Shown here: in pieces, positions 9,101 to 15,950 of the stretch
How the letters are laid out: every line of letters starts with the position of its first letter
Numbering within the stretch: the stretch's first letter is position 1
Assembly (NCBI RefSeq): GCF_034090345.1
Contig: NZ_JAXDSS010000111.1
Location: 1 to 21,281 of the forward strand
Source of the DNA: Peptoniphilus sp034090345
Lineage (GTDB): Bacteria > Bacillota > Clostridia > Tissierellales > Peptoniphilaceae
Direction: 5' to 3'
DNA: 21,281 bases
Notes under the pieces: generated by a model
What the model was told of the DNA's origin: nothing
Database searches by the model: none
Seen by the model: only the letters and a program-made list of their open reading frames with translations
Made by a program: the position numbers and the translations under genes

Positions 9101-10352
9101 TTTCTGTAATTTCATCAGTTCTTGGAGAAAAACCAGTGGTTTCAATGTCAAAAACTACAAAAGTTCTGTTTTCTAAAGATGGGTCATTTGTACACATAAG
9201 TATCTTAGGGTCATCATCTATATAATTGGCATCCAATCCATATAAAATCTTCAAGTCATAATTTTTACTCGCATCCATCGCCTCAGGGAAACCTTGAACA
9301 TCAGCTAGATCTGTAATTGCAATTGAATTCATCCCAAGAGCTTTAGCCCTTTTAGCAAAATCTTTAAATGGGTTAATTCCATTCATAGTGCTCATTCTTG
9401 TGTGCAATCTCAATTCAACACGCTTGATTTCTTGTTGGTCTACAGGAACTTCTTCTGGAACAATTTCTAAATATCTTATAAATAAAGCTTGGTCTCTTAG
9501 GAAATTATCATATTGAGGATTACCAGTAACTAAAATTGTAGTACCTACACTTAAATTAGCATCAAATTCCGCTTTTCTATCTTCCGATAAAAATACTTTC
9601 GCATAATAAGAACCTGAATGGTCATTTAATGAAATTGTATATATAAATTTTGAATCCTTTATTTCCTTGATGTCAATTTTGAATATCTTGCCTATTATAG
9701 TTACCTTAGGTTGATTTAAATTTACATTGGCTATTTGAGAAATCTCATAAATATCTTTTTTACCGTACTTAAATTCTTTTTCTGCAACAACCTCTTGTTT
9801 TGCAACTGCCCTATAGATTTCTGTATTTTGAATTAAATTCTTTTCAAATTCTTGAATTTCATCTAATTTCTTTTCAAGTTCTTCTTCACTACATAGGCAA
9901 TTTTCTTTAGGCTTTATAAATTCTATTTTATATTCTTTAAATGAAAGTAATTTTTCTCTCAACTTTTCACTTAACCCATTTGATGTCAAAGCGTAATATA
10001 ACTCCTCTTTAGGAGGAGCTATACTTATACTACTTTCATTTGTTACGATTTCAATGTTTTGTATACAACTTCTAATAGATGGACTATATTCTAGCAATGT
10101 ATTAATTACTACATCTTCAACGGATATAAAGTTAGAAATTTCAAAACTGCACTTAACATTTAAACCAGATAAATATTTTTGTAACTCAGCCTCTAGTAGA
10201 GATTTATTTTCGCCAGTTAATTCAACATTACAAAGAAATTCAAATTTAACACTTAAATTATTTTTATCTAATATACACTTTTTGAATTGAACTTCAGTTT
10301 TGGGAAAATTATTTTCTAAATTTAATTCTTTTAATAATTTTTCAAATTCCAT
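6126..10352 (-). CDS. polC: DNA polymerase III PolC-type, alpha subunit with built-in proofreading exonuclease
   Basis: PolC, 1408 residues, the replicative polymerase of low-GC Gram-positives. Domains: N-terminal region 1-~210; OB fold ~215-300; first PHP half ~311-385; inserted 3'-5' exonuclease ~395-560 with DIE at 402-404, H482/D487 and HRAVND at 540-545; second PHP half ~570-720; palm/fingers with a zinc ribbon (C884, C887, C909, C912) and the catalytic PDID at 937-940; then the helix-hairpin-helix region. Exonuclease and polymerase residues look intact. The PHP metal-binding set does not: HLH is RLH (R315), TDH is TDL (L349), the YGxEAN Glu is D374, and GDVHY is GDVFY (F711). It starts 7 bp after ispG, with a weak TAGGT ribosome binding site containing the ispG stop. 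Confidence 0.98.
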   Translation of the reverse strand: MEFEKLLKELNLENNFPKTEVQFKKCILDKNNLSVKFEFLCNVELTGENKSLLEAELQKYLSGLNVKCSFEISNFISVEDVVINTLLEYSPSIRSCIQNIEIVTNESSISIAPPKEELYYALTSNGLSEKLREKLLSFKEYKIEFIKPKENCLCSEEELEKKLDEIQEFEKNLIQNTEIYRAVAKQEVVAEKEFKYGKKDIYEISQIANVNLNQPKVTIIGKIFKIDIKEIKDSKFIYTISLNDHSGSYYAKVFLSEDRKAEFDANLSVGTTILVTGNPQYDNFLRDQALFIRYLEIVPEEVPVDQQEIKRVELRLHTRMSTMNGINPFKDFAKRAKALGMNSIAITDLADVQGFPEAMDASKNYDLKILYGLDANYIDDDPKILMCTNDPSLENRTFVVFDIETTGFSPRTDEITEIGAVKVKDGVIIDHFSQLINPNRPIPEEVQKLTGITPALISEEPMIDKVIFDFYDFCKDTVLVAHNAAFDTRFIRRDMTKYNLKFNFDVVDTLYLARALVPDMKRFNLGALSKKFGVSLVNAHRAVNDAQATALVFIKLLELAKDKDAISNLNILSSNINPAVLFESPVSILVKNNIGLKNLYKLVSASHLKYVSRVAKVPKSLIEKYREGLLIGSGTSKSPLFEAVLNMEEESKIREIAKFFDYIELQPIEDNIELIQNGMVKDKKDLEEINTYLYNLGRDLNIPVVATGDVFYLEPKDDLTRRIILSSQTPPVRGANIPKTLFFRTTDEMLRSFSYLGERESYEVVVENTNKIADTIEKLNPIPDGTYPPSIDGAEDDLRNICYNKAHEIYGETLPKIVEDRLEIELKSIIDNGYAVLYIIAQKLVAKSNGDGYLVGSRGSVGSSFAATMASITEVNPLVPHYVCPNCKYSEFFTNGEVGSGVDLEDKNCPVCGTKMKKDGHDIPFEVFLGFNGDKEPDIDLNFAGEYQPNAHKYTEELLGEGYVFRAGTIGTVADKTAYGYVRKYFENQSVHSAEIDRLVNNLVGIKRTSGQHPGGVMIVPKNKEVFDFTPIQHPADDINSTVITTHFDYNFIHGKILKLDILGHDGPTIIKMLEDFTGINSSKIPLNDPETLSLFRNAKALNLNEDIFKTKTGTLGIPEFGTGFVKQMLIETEPKNFADLVRISGLSHGTDVWTNNAQSLVNDGRAELSDVICTREDIMTYLIRAGAENKMAFDTMEKVRKGKGLTEEQKTIMKNLALPEWYIESCEKIKYMFPKAHAVAYVTQSFRIAYFKLNYPLAFYATFFTIKLNDFDGELVLQGYEAVKNRVEELKKADTLTAKEKGQITILEVVLEMFARGYEFENADIYESEASRFSIKNNKVLLPLRAFIGVGDSVAKQIVLERENGPFISIEDFKKRTGTGKSTTEILKQNHLLDDFQETNQISLFNF

Positions 10353-10359
10353 AATATAC

Positions 10360-11412
10360 CTACATATTTTTGATTTCTTTTACTAACTCATCTAACAAAT
10401 TTTCTTCAGAAATTTTTTTGACTATTACACCTTTTTTAAATAAGATAGCCTCTCCTATTCCCCCGGCAATTCCTATATCAGCTTCTCTTGCCTCTCCAGG
10501 ACCGTTAACAGCGCATCCCATAAGTGCTATTTTCAAATTTTTCTTTATAGGAGAAAGTTGCTTTTCAGCTTTTTCCACTAAACTTAACAGATCAATATTT
10601 GTTCTTGCACAAGTAGGACATGAAATTATCTCAATACCATCTGTCAAAAGATTTAAAGACTTCAAAATTTCTCTTCCAACCTTTATTTCTTCAACAGGGT
10701 CAGATGTTAAAGAAACTCTTATAGTATCGCCTATTCCCTCTCTTAGAAGATATCCTATTCCAACAGCAGATTTAACAGCACCTTGAAATGCAGGACCTGC
10801 TTCAGTTATTCCTAAATGTAATGGATAATCACATATTTTTGAAAACTCACTATAAGAATCTATTGATAAATTAACATTTGAAGCTTTCAGAGAAACTTTA
10901 ATATCAAAAAAGTTTAAATCTTCTAAAACTTCTATTTCTCTCATCGCTGATTGTACAATAGAATTTGCATTTACTCCTCCCATTTCAGAGAGCAAATCTT
11001 TGTGAATTGAACCTGAATTAACACCAATTCTAATAGGGAGCCCATAGTGTTTACAAACTTCAACCACTTCTTTAACTTTATTTTTGTCTCCAATATTTCC
11101 AGGGTTTATTCTAATACAATCTGCTCCCATCTCGGCGCTCATAACTGCCAATCTATGGTCAAACTGTATATCTACTACTACAGGAATATGAATAGATTTT
11201 TTTATTTTTTGTATAGCTTCTGCATCATCTCTATCATTTACAGCAAATCTAATAATGTCACATCCTACATTTTCTAATTGTAAAATTTGAGCTACTGTAG
11301 ACTGTACATCTTTAGTTTTGGTATTTGTCATGGATTGAACTGTAATAGGAGCGTCTCCACCAACAGGAACATTTCCAACCACAATCTGTTTTGTTTGCCT
11401 TCTATTAATCAT
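10360..11412 (-). CDS. ispG: 4-hydroxy-3-methylbut-2-en-1-yl diphosphate synthase (flavodoxin/ferredoxin) IspG
   Basis: IspG (GcpE), 350 residues, converts MEcPP to HMBPP in the methylerythritol phosphate (MEP) isoprenoid pathway using a [4Fe-4S] cluster. The TIM-barrel part runs from about 10 to 250. The C-terminal Fe-S domain has C265, C268 and C300 within SCPTCART and MGCAVNGPGEAREADIG, all canonical, with E307 in the expected place. An in-frame ATG four codons upstream (11422-11424) lacks a ribosome binding site. The ATG at 11410-11412 follows GGGTGA, which includes the rseP stop codon, so I choose it. It lies between rseP and polC, as in many clostridia. The usual nearby dxr gene is missing, so the rest of the pathway must be encoded elsewhere. 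Confidence 0.95.
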   Translation of the reverse strand: MINRRQTKQIVVGNVPVGGDAPITVQSMTNTKTKDVQSTVAQILQLENVGCDIIRFAVNDRDDAEAIQKIKKSIHIPVVVDIQFDHRLAVMSAEMGADCIRINPGNIGDKNKVKEVVEVCKHYGLPIRIGVNSGSIHKDLLSEMGGVNANSIVQSAMREIEVLEDLNFFDIKVSLKASNVNLSIDSYSEFSKICDYPLHLGITEAGPAFQGAVKSAVGIGYLLREGIGDTIRVSLTSDPVEEIKVGREILKSLNLLTDGIEIISCPTCARTNIDLLSLVEKAEKQLSPIKKNLKIALMGCAVNGPGEAREADIGIAGGIGEAILFKKGVIVKKISEENLLDELVKEIKNM

Positions 11413-11416
11413 AAAA

Positions 11417-12418
11417 TCACCCATTTATTATTCTGTTTAAATCACCAAAAATCGTTACATATATCATAATACCAAATAAAAATGATAAGCCTATTAAGCT
11501 AAGAGAATTTTCAACTTTTTCACTTAACTTTTTACCTGTTATAGACTCAATAAGTAAAAATAAAAATTTCCCACCATCAAGAGCTGGTATTGGTAATAAA
11601 TTAATTATAGCTAAATTAGCACTTATTATTCCTAAAATATTTAAAAGATTTAAATACCCTTTAGCCGTTTCTTTTCCTATTAAATTTATTACTCCTACTG
11701 GTCCTGCTAACATAGATACTTTTGCTTCTCCACTAAAAAGCATTTTTATTGTTTTAAATACATCTTTTATAACAGATAAAGTATGCTTAAAAGCAGCTGT
11801 AAAAGAACTCAAAAAATTCTTTTGAATTTTAGGAGTAATTCCTATTACATGTTTTCCATTTTTTAACTCTGGTTTAACATTTAATGAAATTTCTTTACCA
11901 TCTCTATTAACAGCTATTGAAACTTCATCTGTTTTACTTGAAATATTCCTTACTAAATTATCCCAATCTCTAATCTCAACATTTTCTATTCTTACAACTC
12001 TATCCCCTGATAACATACCTGCCATCTTTGCTGGTGAATTATCAATTACATCTTTAACTACATTGGTTCTAACACCTAAAATTGAAAAAACAATCAAAAA
12101 CGCTATAACTGCTAGTATAAAATTCATAATTACGCCTGCTATGACAACAGCCATTCTTTTAAAAACATTGACATTGTTAAAAGCTCTTGGGTCATTGGAA
12201 TTTTCTTCTTCTCCTTCCATAGCAACATATCCACCTATTGGTAACAATCTTAAGCTGTATGAAGTTTCTCCCTTTATAGTACTTACTAGTTTTGGCCCCA
12301 TGCCAATTGAAAATTCATTAACTTTTATATTGCAAAGTTTAGCAACCGTAAAATGTCCTAATTCATGTAATGTTATTACTAACATAAATACTATTATCGA
12401 TCCGATTAATGTGCTCAT
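11417..12418 (-). CDS. rseP: RseP/RasP site-2 intramembrane zinc metalloprotease
   Basis: A 333-residue membrane metalloprotease of the RseP/RasP (M50B) family, which cleaves anti-sigma factors and leftover signal peptides inside the membrane. The zinc motif HELGH is at 18-22 in the first transmembrane helix. A second helix spans about 90-115, one PDZ domain about 112-185, and the second catalytic motif NLLPIPALDGG is at 273-283, supplying D281, followed by C-terminal helices. One PDZ domain, as in B. subtilis RasP, rather than the two of E. coli. GGGAGG precedes the start. It lies 13 bp after cdsA, where relatives often have dxr. Its substrates here are unknown. Confidence 0.95.
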   Translation of the reverse strand: MSTLIGSIIVFMLVITLHELGHFTVAKLCNIKVNEFSIGMGPKLVSTIKGETSYSLRLLPIGGYVAMEGEEENSNDPRAFNNVNVFKRMAVVIAGVIMNFILAVIAFLIVFSILGVRTNVVKDVIDNSPAKMAGMLSGDRVVRIENVEIRDWDNLVRNISSKTDEVSIAVNRDGKEISLNVKPELKNGKHVIGITPKIQKNFLSSFTAAFKHTLSVIKDVFKTIKMLFSGEAKVSMLAGPVGVINLIGKETAKGYLNLLNILGIISANLAIINLLPIPALDGGKFLFLLIESITGKKLSEKVENSLSLIGLSFLFGIMIYVTIFGDLNRIING

Positions 12419-12431
12419 ATTTCCTCCCGAA

Positions 12432-13208
12432 CTATAAATTATTGACTATATTTAATAGAGAATATATAAGTGGAATTATAAATATAATTGAATCTATTCT
12501 ATCCATAACTCCTCCATGTCCTGGTAATAAATTGCTATAGTCTTTAATCCTGGCAAGCCTTTTTATCTTTGATGCAAACAAGTCGCCTATCTGACCCATA
12601 ACAGATGCCAAGACAATAAATATTACACTCAATATACTAAAATTTAGATTAAAATACATTAAATAAAATATTGAACAAATAAGACATCCAAGAATTCCAC
12701 CAATAAAGCCTTCTACAGACTTTTTAGGGCTTACACTTTCCAGCAATTTTATCTTTCCAAAATTTGCACCTGTAAGATATGCAAATGTATCAGTAGAAAA
12801 AGCTATGATAAATACCAAATATAAAAATGGAGTTTTATCTAAGCTGATTAATAGGCTTAAATTTAATGGAATATAATAAAATATTAGCATTGTTATTCCG
12901 CTATCTACTAATGATATCTTATTTGAAAAAAGATAACTAATAGCTAAAACAAAAAAAACTACAATTAAACTACTAAAAATATTTAAATTTAAAGTTTGCA
13001 ATCCTATTATACTAATTAAGCCTACCATAATAGCTATAATATTTAGTTTTATATTTATTAAATTAAGAGCTCTGCTCATTTCATAAATAGCTAAAATACT
13101 TACTAATAGAATAGTCCCTTTAAGGGCAAATCCTCCTATAAATAAAACTATAGAAATTAAAATTAATCCTATTAATGCTGTTATAGCTCTAGTACGTAGA
13201 TCACTCAT
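12432..13208 (-). CDS. cdsA: phosphatidate cytidylyltransferase CdsA
   Basis: CdsA makes CDP-diacylglycerol from phosphatidate and CTP, the branch point for phosphatidylglycerol and cardiolipin. The chosen start gives 258 residues, a polytopic membrane protein with about seven or eight hydrophobic helices. The signature lies at 208-240: GD, then K-x-K-R, then LPGHGG and DRIDS. KKSVEG at 162-167 is also typical. The frame is open to 13247, but the ATG at 13206-13208 has GGGGGAA just upstream and overlaps the uppS stop by 8 bp, typical of coupled genes; the upstream ATG at 13218-13220 is less well placed. It sits directly after uppS, as in most Firmicutes. Confidence 0.94.
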   Translation of the reverse strand: MSDLRTRAITALIGLILISIVLFIGGFALKGTILLVSILAIYEMSRALNLINIKLNIIAIMVGLISIIGLQTLNLNIFSSLIVVFFVLAISYLFSNKISLVDSGITMLIFYYIPLNLSLLISLDKTPFLYLVFIIAFSTDTFAYLTGANFGKIKLLESVSPKKSVEGFIGGILGCLICSIFYLMYFNLNFSILSVIFIVLASVMGQIGDLFASKIKRLARIKDYSNLLPGHGGVMDRIDSIIFIIPLIYSLLNIVNNL

Positions 13209-13920
13209 CAATTCCCCCATAACGTCTACTTCTTTTTTGAAAATCACTTATGGCATTTAACAAAACTTCTTCAGTGAAATCAGGCCATAATACATCTGAA
13301 AACCAAAATTCACTATATGCTAATTGGTATAACATAAAATTACTAACTCTTAATTCTCCAGAAGGCCTAATCAAAAGATCTAATTCATCTTGATTAGAAG
13401 TATATAGATGATTTTCAAATACTTTTGAAGTAATATCTTCAAGCTTAATATTTCCATTTAAAACTTCTTCTACAACTAATTTGGTAGCTCTTACAATTTC
13501 ATCTCTTCCACCATAATTTAGTCCAATATTTAATATCATTTTATCATTATGCTTTGTTTCATTCAATGCACGCTCAACAGATAGCCTCACTTTAGTTGGT
13601 AATTGAGAAATATCGCCTAAGACATTAATTTTAATATTGTTTTTCTTTATTTTTTCAAGTTGATTTTCTATATAATAAATTAATAAATCCATTAGCTTAG
13701 ATATTTCTGATTCAGGTCTTTTCCAATTTTCTGTAGAAAAAGCATACAGAGAAAGAGATTTTATTCCTAATTTATAACAAGCTTCTACTATTTCAATAAC
13801 CCTTTTCGTACCTTCTCTGTGACCAAAAGTTCTATGAAGCCCTCTTTTTTTTGCCCATCTTCCATTTCCATCCATTATTATACCAATGTGTTTTGGAAGA
13901 TTATTCATATCAATGTTCAT
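13201..13920 (-). CDS. uppS: undecaprenyl diphosphate synthase (cis-prenyltransferase)
   Basis: UppS, 239 residues, adds isopentenyl diphosphate units to farnesyl diphosphate to make the C55 carrier lipid for peptidoglycan and wall polymers. MDGNGRWAKKRG at 16-27 includes the catalytic D17; FSTENW is at 61-66; the C-terminal signature is RPSGELRVSNF at 185-195. The second residue of that signature is usually Thr or Ser (RTSGE) rather than Pro, a small departure. The frame is open to 13965, but only the ATG at 13918-13920 has a strong GGAGGAAT site; the extension would run through the terminator hairpin. It is first in the uppS-cdsA-rseP-ispG-polC module. Confidence 0.96.
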   Translation of the reverse strand: MNIDMNNLPKHIGIIMDGNGRWAKKRGLHRTFGHREGTKRVIEIVEACYKLGIKSLSLYAFSTENWKRPESEISKLMDLLIYYIENQLEKIKKNNIKINVLGDISQLPTKVRLSVERALNETKHNDKMILNIGLNYGGRDEIVRATKLVVEEVLNGNIKLEDITSKVFENHLYTSNQDELDLLIRPSGELRVSNFMLYQLAYSEFWFSDVLWPDFTEEVLLNAISDFQKRSRRYGGIDE

Positions 13921-13931
13921 TATTCCTCCAT

Positions 13932-13960
13932 ATAAAATTAGGACCCTTTTGGGCCCTAAT
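13932..13960 (-). terminator. intrinsic terminator between frr and uppS, abutting the uppS SD
   Basis: A 10-bp stem, plus-strand arms ATTAGGACCC (13937-13946) and GGGCCCTAAT (13951-13960), 4-nt loop. In minus-strand RNA one pair is a G-U wobble; in plus-strand RNA the same position is an A-C mismatch, so the element is built for the minus strand. The tail is only moderately U-rich (UUUUAUAU). It starts one base after the frr stop and ends about 8 nt before the uppS SD. Probably a partial terminator that lowers uppS expression relative to frr. Confidence 0.75.
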
Positions 13961-13961
13961 C

Positions 13962-14519
13962 TCAAATTTCTAACAATTCACTTTCTTTATCTTTAGTAAT
14001 CTTGTCAACTTCTTCAATATATTTATCTGTTATTTTTTGAATTTCGTCTTCAGCTCTTTTTCTATCATCTTCAGTTATTTCATTAGATTTTTCTAATTTT
14101 TTAATCTCTTCCATAGAATCACGTCTGATGTTTCTAAGAGCAACTTTAGCATTTTCGCTGTTCTTTTTTACAACTTTAATAAGATCTTTACGCCTTTCCT
14201 CAGTTAATTGAGGAATTACAAGTCTTACTATTTTTCCATCATTAGATGGTGTTATTCCTAAATCAGATCTTAAAATAGCCTTTTCAATTTCAGGAATAGT
14301 ATTTGCATCCCAAGGTTGGATTGCAAGTAATCTTGGTTCTGGAGCTGAAATTCCGGCAATTTGGTTAAGAGGTGTTGTTTGTCCATAATAATCAATTGCA
14401 ATTTTATCTAATAAAGTTGGATTTGCCCTACCAGCACGAATACTTTGAAGATCTTCTTTGTAAACTGAAATAGACTTAGACATTTTCTGTTCAGAATCTT
14501 TTTTTACATCAGATATCAT
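13962..14519 (-). CDS. frr: ribosome recycling factor
   Basis: RRF, 185 residues, exactly the standard bacterial length. With EF-G it splits post-termination ribosomes. Recognised by LQSIRAGRANPTLLDKI near 24-40, IAIDYYG at 40-46, the central beta domain LLAIQPWD at 64-71, and the C-terminal helix with NIRRDS and the charged coiled stretch. An upstream extension to 14570 is open but overlaps pyrH and has no ribosome binding site. The ATG at 14517-14519 has AAGGAGAG, which includes the pyrH stop codon, giving 10 bp between the genes and likely translational coupling. Confidence 0.97.
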   Translation of the reverse strand: MISDVKKDSEQKMSKSISVYKEDLQSIRAGRANPTLLDKIAIDYYGQTTPLNQIAGISAPEPRLLAIQPWDANTIPEIEKAILRSDLGITPSNDGKIVRLVIPQLTEERRKDLIKVVKKNSENAKVALRNIRRDSMEEIKKLEKSNEITEDDRKRAEDEIQKITDKYIEEVDKITKDKESELLEI

Positions 14520-14529
14520 ATTTCTCTCC

Positions 14530-15237
14530 TTAACGCACTTTTGTGCCCATATCTTTACCTTCAACAACATTTAACATGGATTTTTCTTCATCAATTCCAA
14601 AAACTACTAGTGGAATTTGATTATCCATACATAATGAGGTTGCAGTGGTATCCATAATTTTTAACTCTCTATTTAAAATTTCAAGGTATGATAATTCTTT
14701 AAACTTTTTAGCATTTGAATTTAATTTAGGGTCACTATCATAAATTCCATCAACGCCCTTTTTAGCTATGAGTATAACTTCAGCATCAATTTCCGCAGCT
14801 CTTAAAGCTGCAGTAGTATCAGTAGAAAAATATGGACTGCCTGTTCCTGCTGCAAAAATTACTACTCTCCCTTTTTCAAGGTGTCTTATAGCTCTTCTTC
14901 TTATATATGGCTCAGCCACATCTTTCATTTCTATAGCAGTTTGAACTCTTGTCATTACTCCCAAATTTTCAAGAGAATCTTGAAAAGCAAGAGCATTCAT
15001 AACTGTTCCTAACATGCCCATATAGTCTGAAGTAGCTCTATCCATATCAGCTGAATCTCTGCCTCTCCAGAAATTTCCGCCACCTACTACAACACTAGTC
15101 TCAACACCCAAGGCATGAATTGCTTTAATTTGCTCAGAAATTTTCTTAACAGTAGGAATATCAATTCCAACTCCTTTATCTCCTGCTAACGCTTCTCCTG
15201 ATAACTTTAAAACAACTCTTTTATATTTAGGCTCCAT
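14530..15237 (-). CDS. pyrH: UMP kinase (hexameric amino-acid-kinase family)
   Basis: PyrH, 235 residues, phosphorylates UMP to UDP, feeding pyrimidine nucleotide and UDP-sugar pools. Motifs: KLSGEAL at 11-17, GGGNFWRG at 52-59, the UMP-site region DMDRATSDYMGML near 64-76, and the ATP-site segment KGVDGIYDSDP. This is the bacterial hexameric type, usually activated by GTP and inhibited by UTP, unrelated to eukaryotic UMP/CMP kinase. The SD AAGGAG overlaps the tsf stop. It forms a compact tsf-pyrH-frr unit. Confidence 0.97.
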   Translation of the reverse strand: MEPKYKRVVLKLSGEALAGDKGVGIDIPTVKKISEQIKAIHALGVETSVVVGGGNFWRGRDSADMDRATSDYMGMLGTVMNALAFQDSLENLGVMTRVQTAIEMKDVAEPYIRRRAIRHLEKGRVVIFAAGTGSPYFSTDTTAALRAAEIDAEVILIAKKGVDGIYDSDPKLNSNAKKFKELSYLEILNRELKIMDTTATSLCMDNQIPLVVFGIDEEKSMLNVVEGKDMGTKVR

Positions 15238-15246
15238 ATTGGCTCC

Positions 15247-15894
15247 TTATTGTCCTATTTGTTTTGCAACTTCTTCTGCAAAATCTTCTTCTCTCTTTTC
15301 AAGTCCTTCGCCAACTTCATATCTAACAAATCTTCTTACACTAATTTTTTCTCCAATTTTAGCAGAGATATTGTTTAATAAATCTTGAACTTTAACATCA
15401 GGGTCTTTTATGAATTTTTGGTCTAAAAGTACGATCTCTTCATAGAATTTTTCAAGTCTTCCAGCAACCATCTTTTCAACTATCTTTTCAGGTTTTCCTT
15501 CATTTAAAGCTTGTTCTGTAAGAACTTTTTTTTCATGTTCAAGAACATCTTGAGGAACTTCTTCACGAGTTACATATTTAGGGTTTACAGCTGCAATTTG
15601 CATAGCTATATCTTTTACAAAACTCTTAAATTCATCATTTTTAGCTACGAAATCAGTTTCAGTGTTTACTTCTACTAAAACTCCAATTCTTCCTCCATGA
15701 ATGTAAGATTCTACAATACCTTCACTTGCAATTCTTCCTGATTTTTTAGCAACAGAAGACAATCCTTTTTCCCTTAAAATGTCTACCGCCTTGTTTATAT
15801 CTCCATTTGCTTCTTGTAACGCTTTCTTACAATCCATCATACCTGCTGATGTCTTGTCTCTTAATTCTTTGATTAATGCTGCTGTTATTTCCAT
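15247..15894 (-). CDS. tsf: elongation factor Ts (short form)
   Basis: EF-Ts, 215 residues, the guanine nucleotide exchange factor for EF-Tu. The N-terminal UBA-like domain (about 1-50) contains LRDKTSAGMMDCKKAL; the conserved TDFVAKN loop that contacts EF-Tu is at 80-86. At 215 residues it is much shorter than the ~290 of B. subtilis or E. coli, and appears to have one core subdomain plus the C-terminal module, like the compact form of Thermus. AGGAGGT precedes the start directly after a U6 terminator tail, so its level is probably set partly by read-through from rpsB. Confidence 0.97.
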   Translation of the reverse strand: MEITAALIKELRDKTSAGMMDCKKALQEANGDINKAVDILREKGLSSVAKKSGRIASEGIVESYIHGGRIGVLVEVNTETDFVAKNDEFKSFVKDIAMQIAAVNPKYVTREEVPQDVLEHEKKVLTEQALNEGKPEKIVEKMVAGRLEKFYEEIVLLDQKFIKDPDVKVQDLLNNISAKIGEKISVRRFVRYEVGEGLEKREEDFAEEVAKQIGQ

Positions 15895-15906
15895 AATTTA
15901 CCTCCT

Positions 15907-15942
15907 AAAAAAGAGAGTTCAAAGACAAGCTTTAGAACTCTC
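15907..15942 (-). terminator. intrinsic terminator between rpsB and tsf
   Basis: Outer 8-bp stem GAGAGTTC (15913-15920) with GAACTCTC (15935-15942). An inner AAAG/CTTT helix is separated by one bulged base, with a 5-nt loop. In minus-strand RNA the hairpin is followed at once by six U residues (15912 down to 15907) and then the tsf SD AGGAGG. A rpsB-tsf intercistronic terminator is known from E. coli and adjusts S2 relative to EF-Ts; the position here is equivalent. Confidence 0.9.
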
Positions 15943-15950
15943 AAAATTAA

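Noticed and set aside
10370..10786. 138-residue plus-strand ORF opposite ispG
   Set aside because: Antisense shadow of a strongly conserved gene; no SD or recognisable protein features.
14003..14008. TTGACA on the minus strand inside the frr 3' end as a uppS promoter
   Set aside because: A perfect -35 by sequence, but no acceptable -10 lies 16-18 bp downstream.
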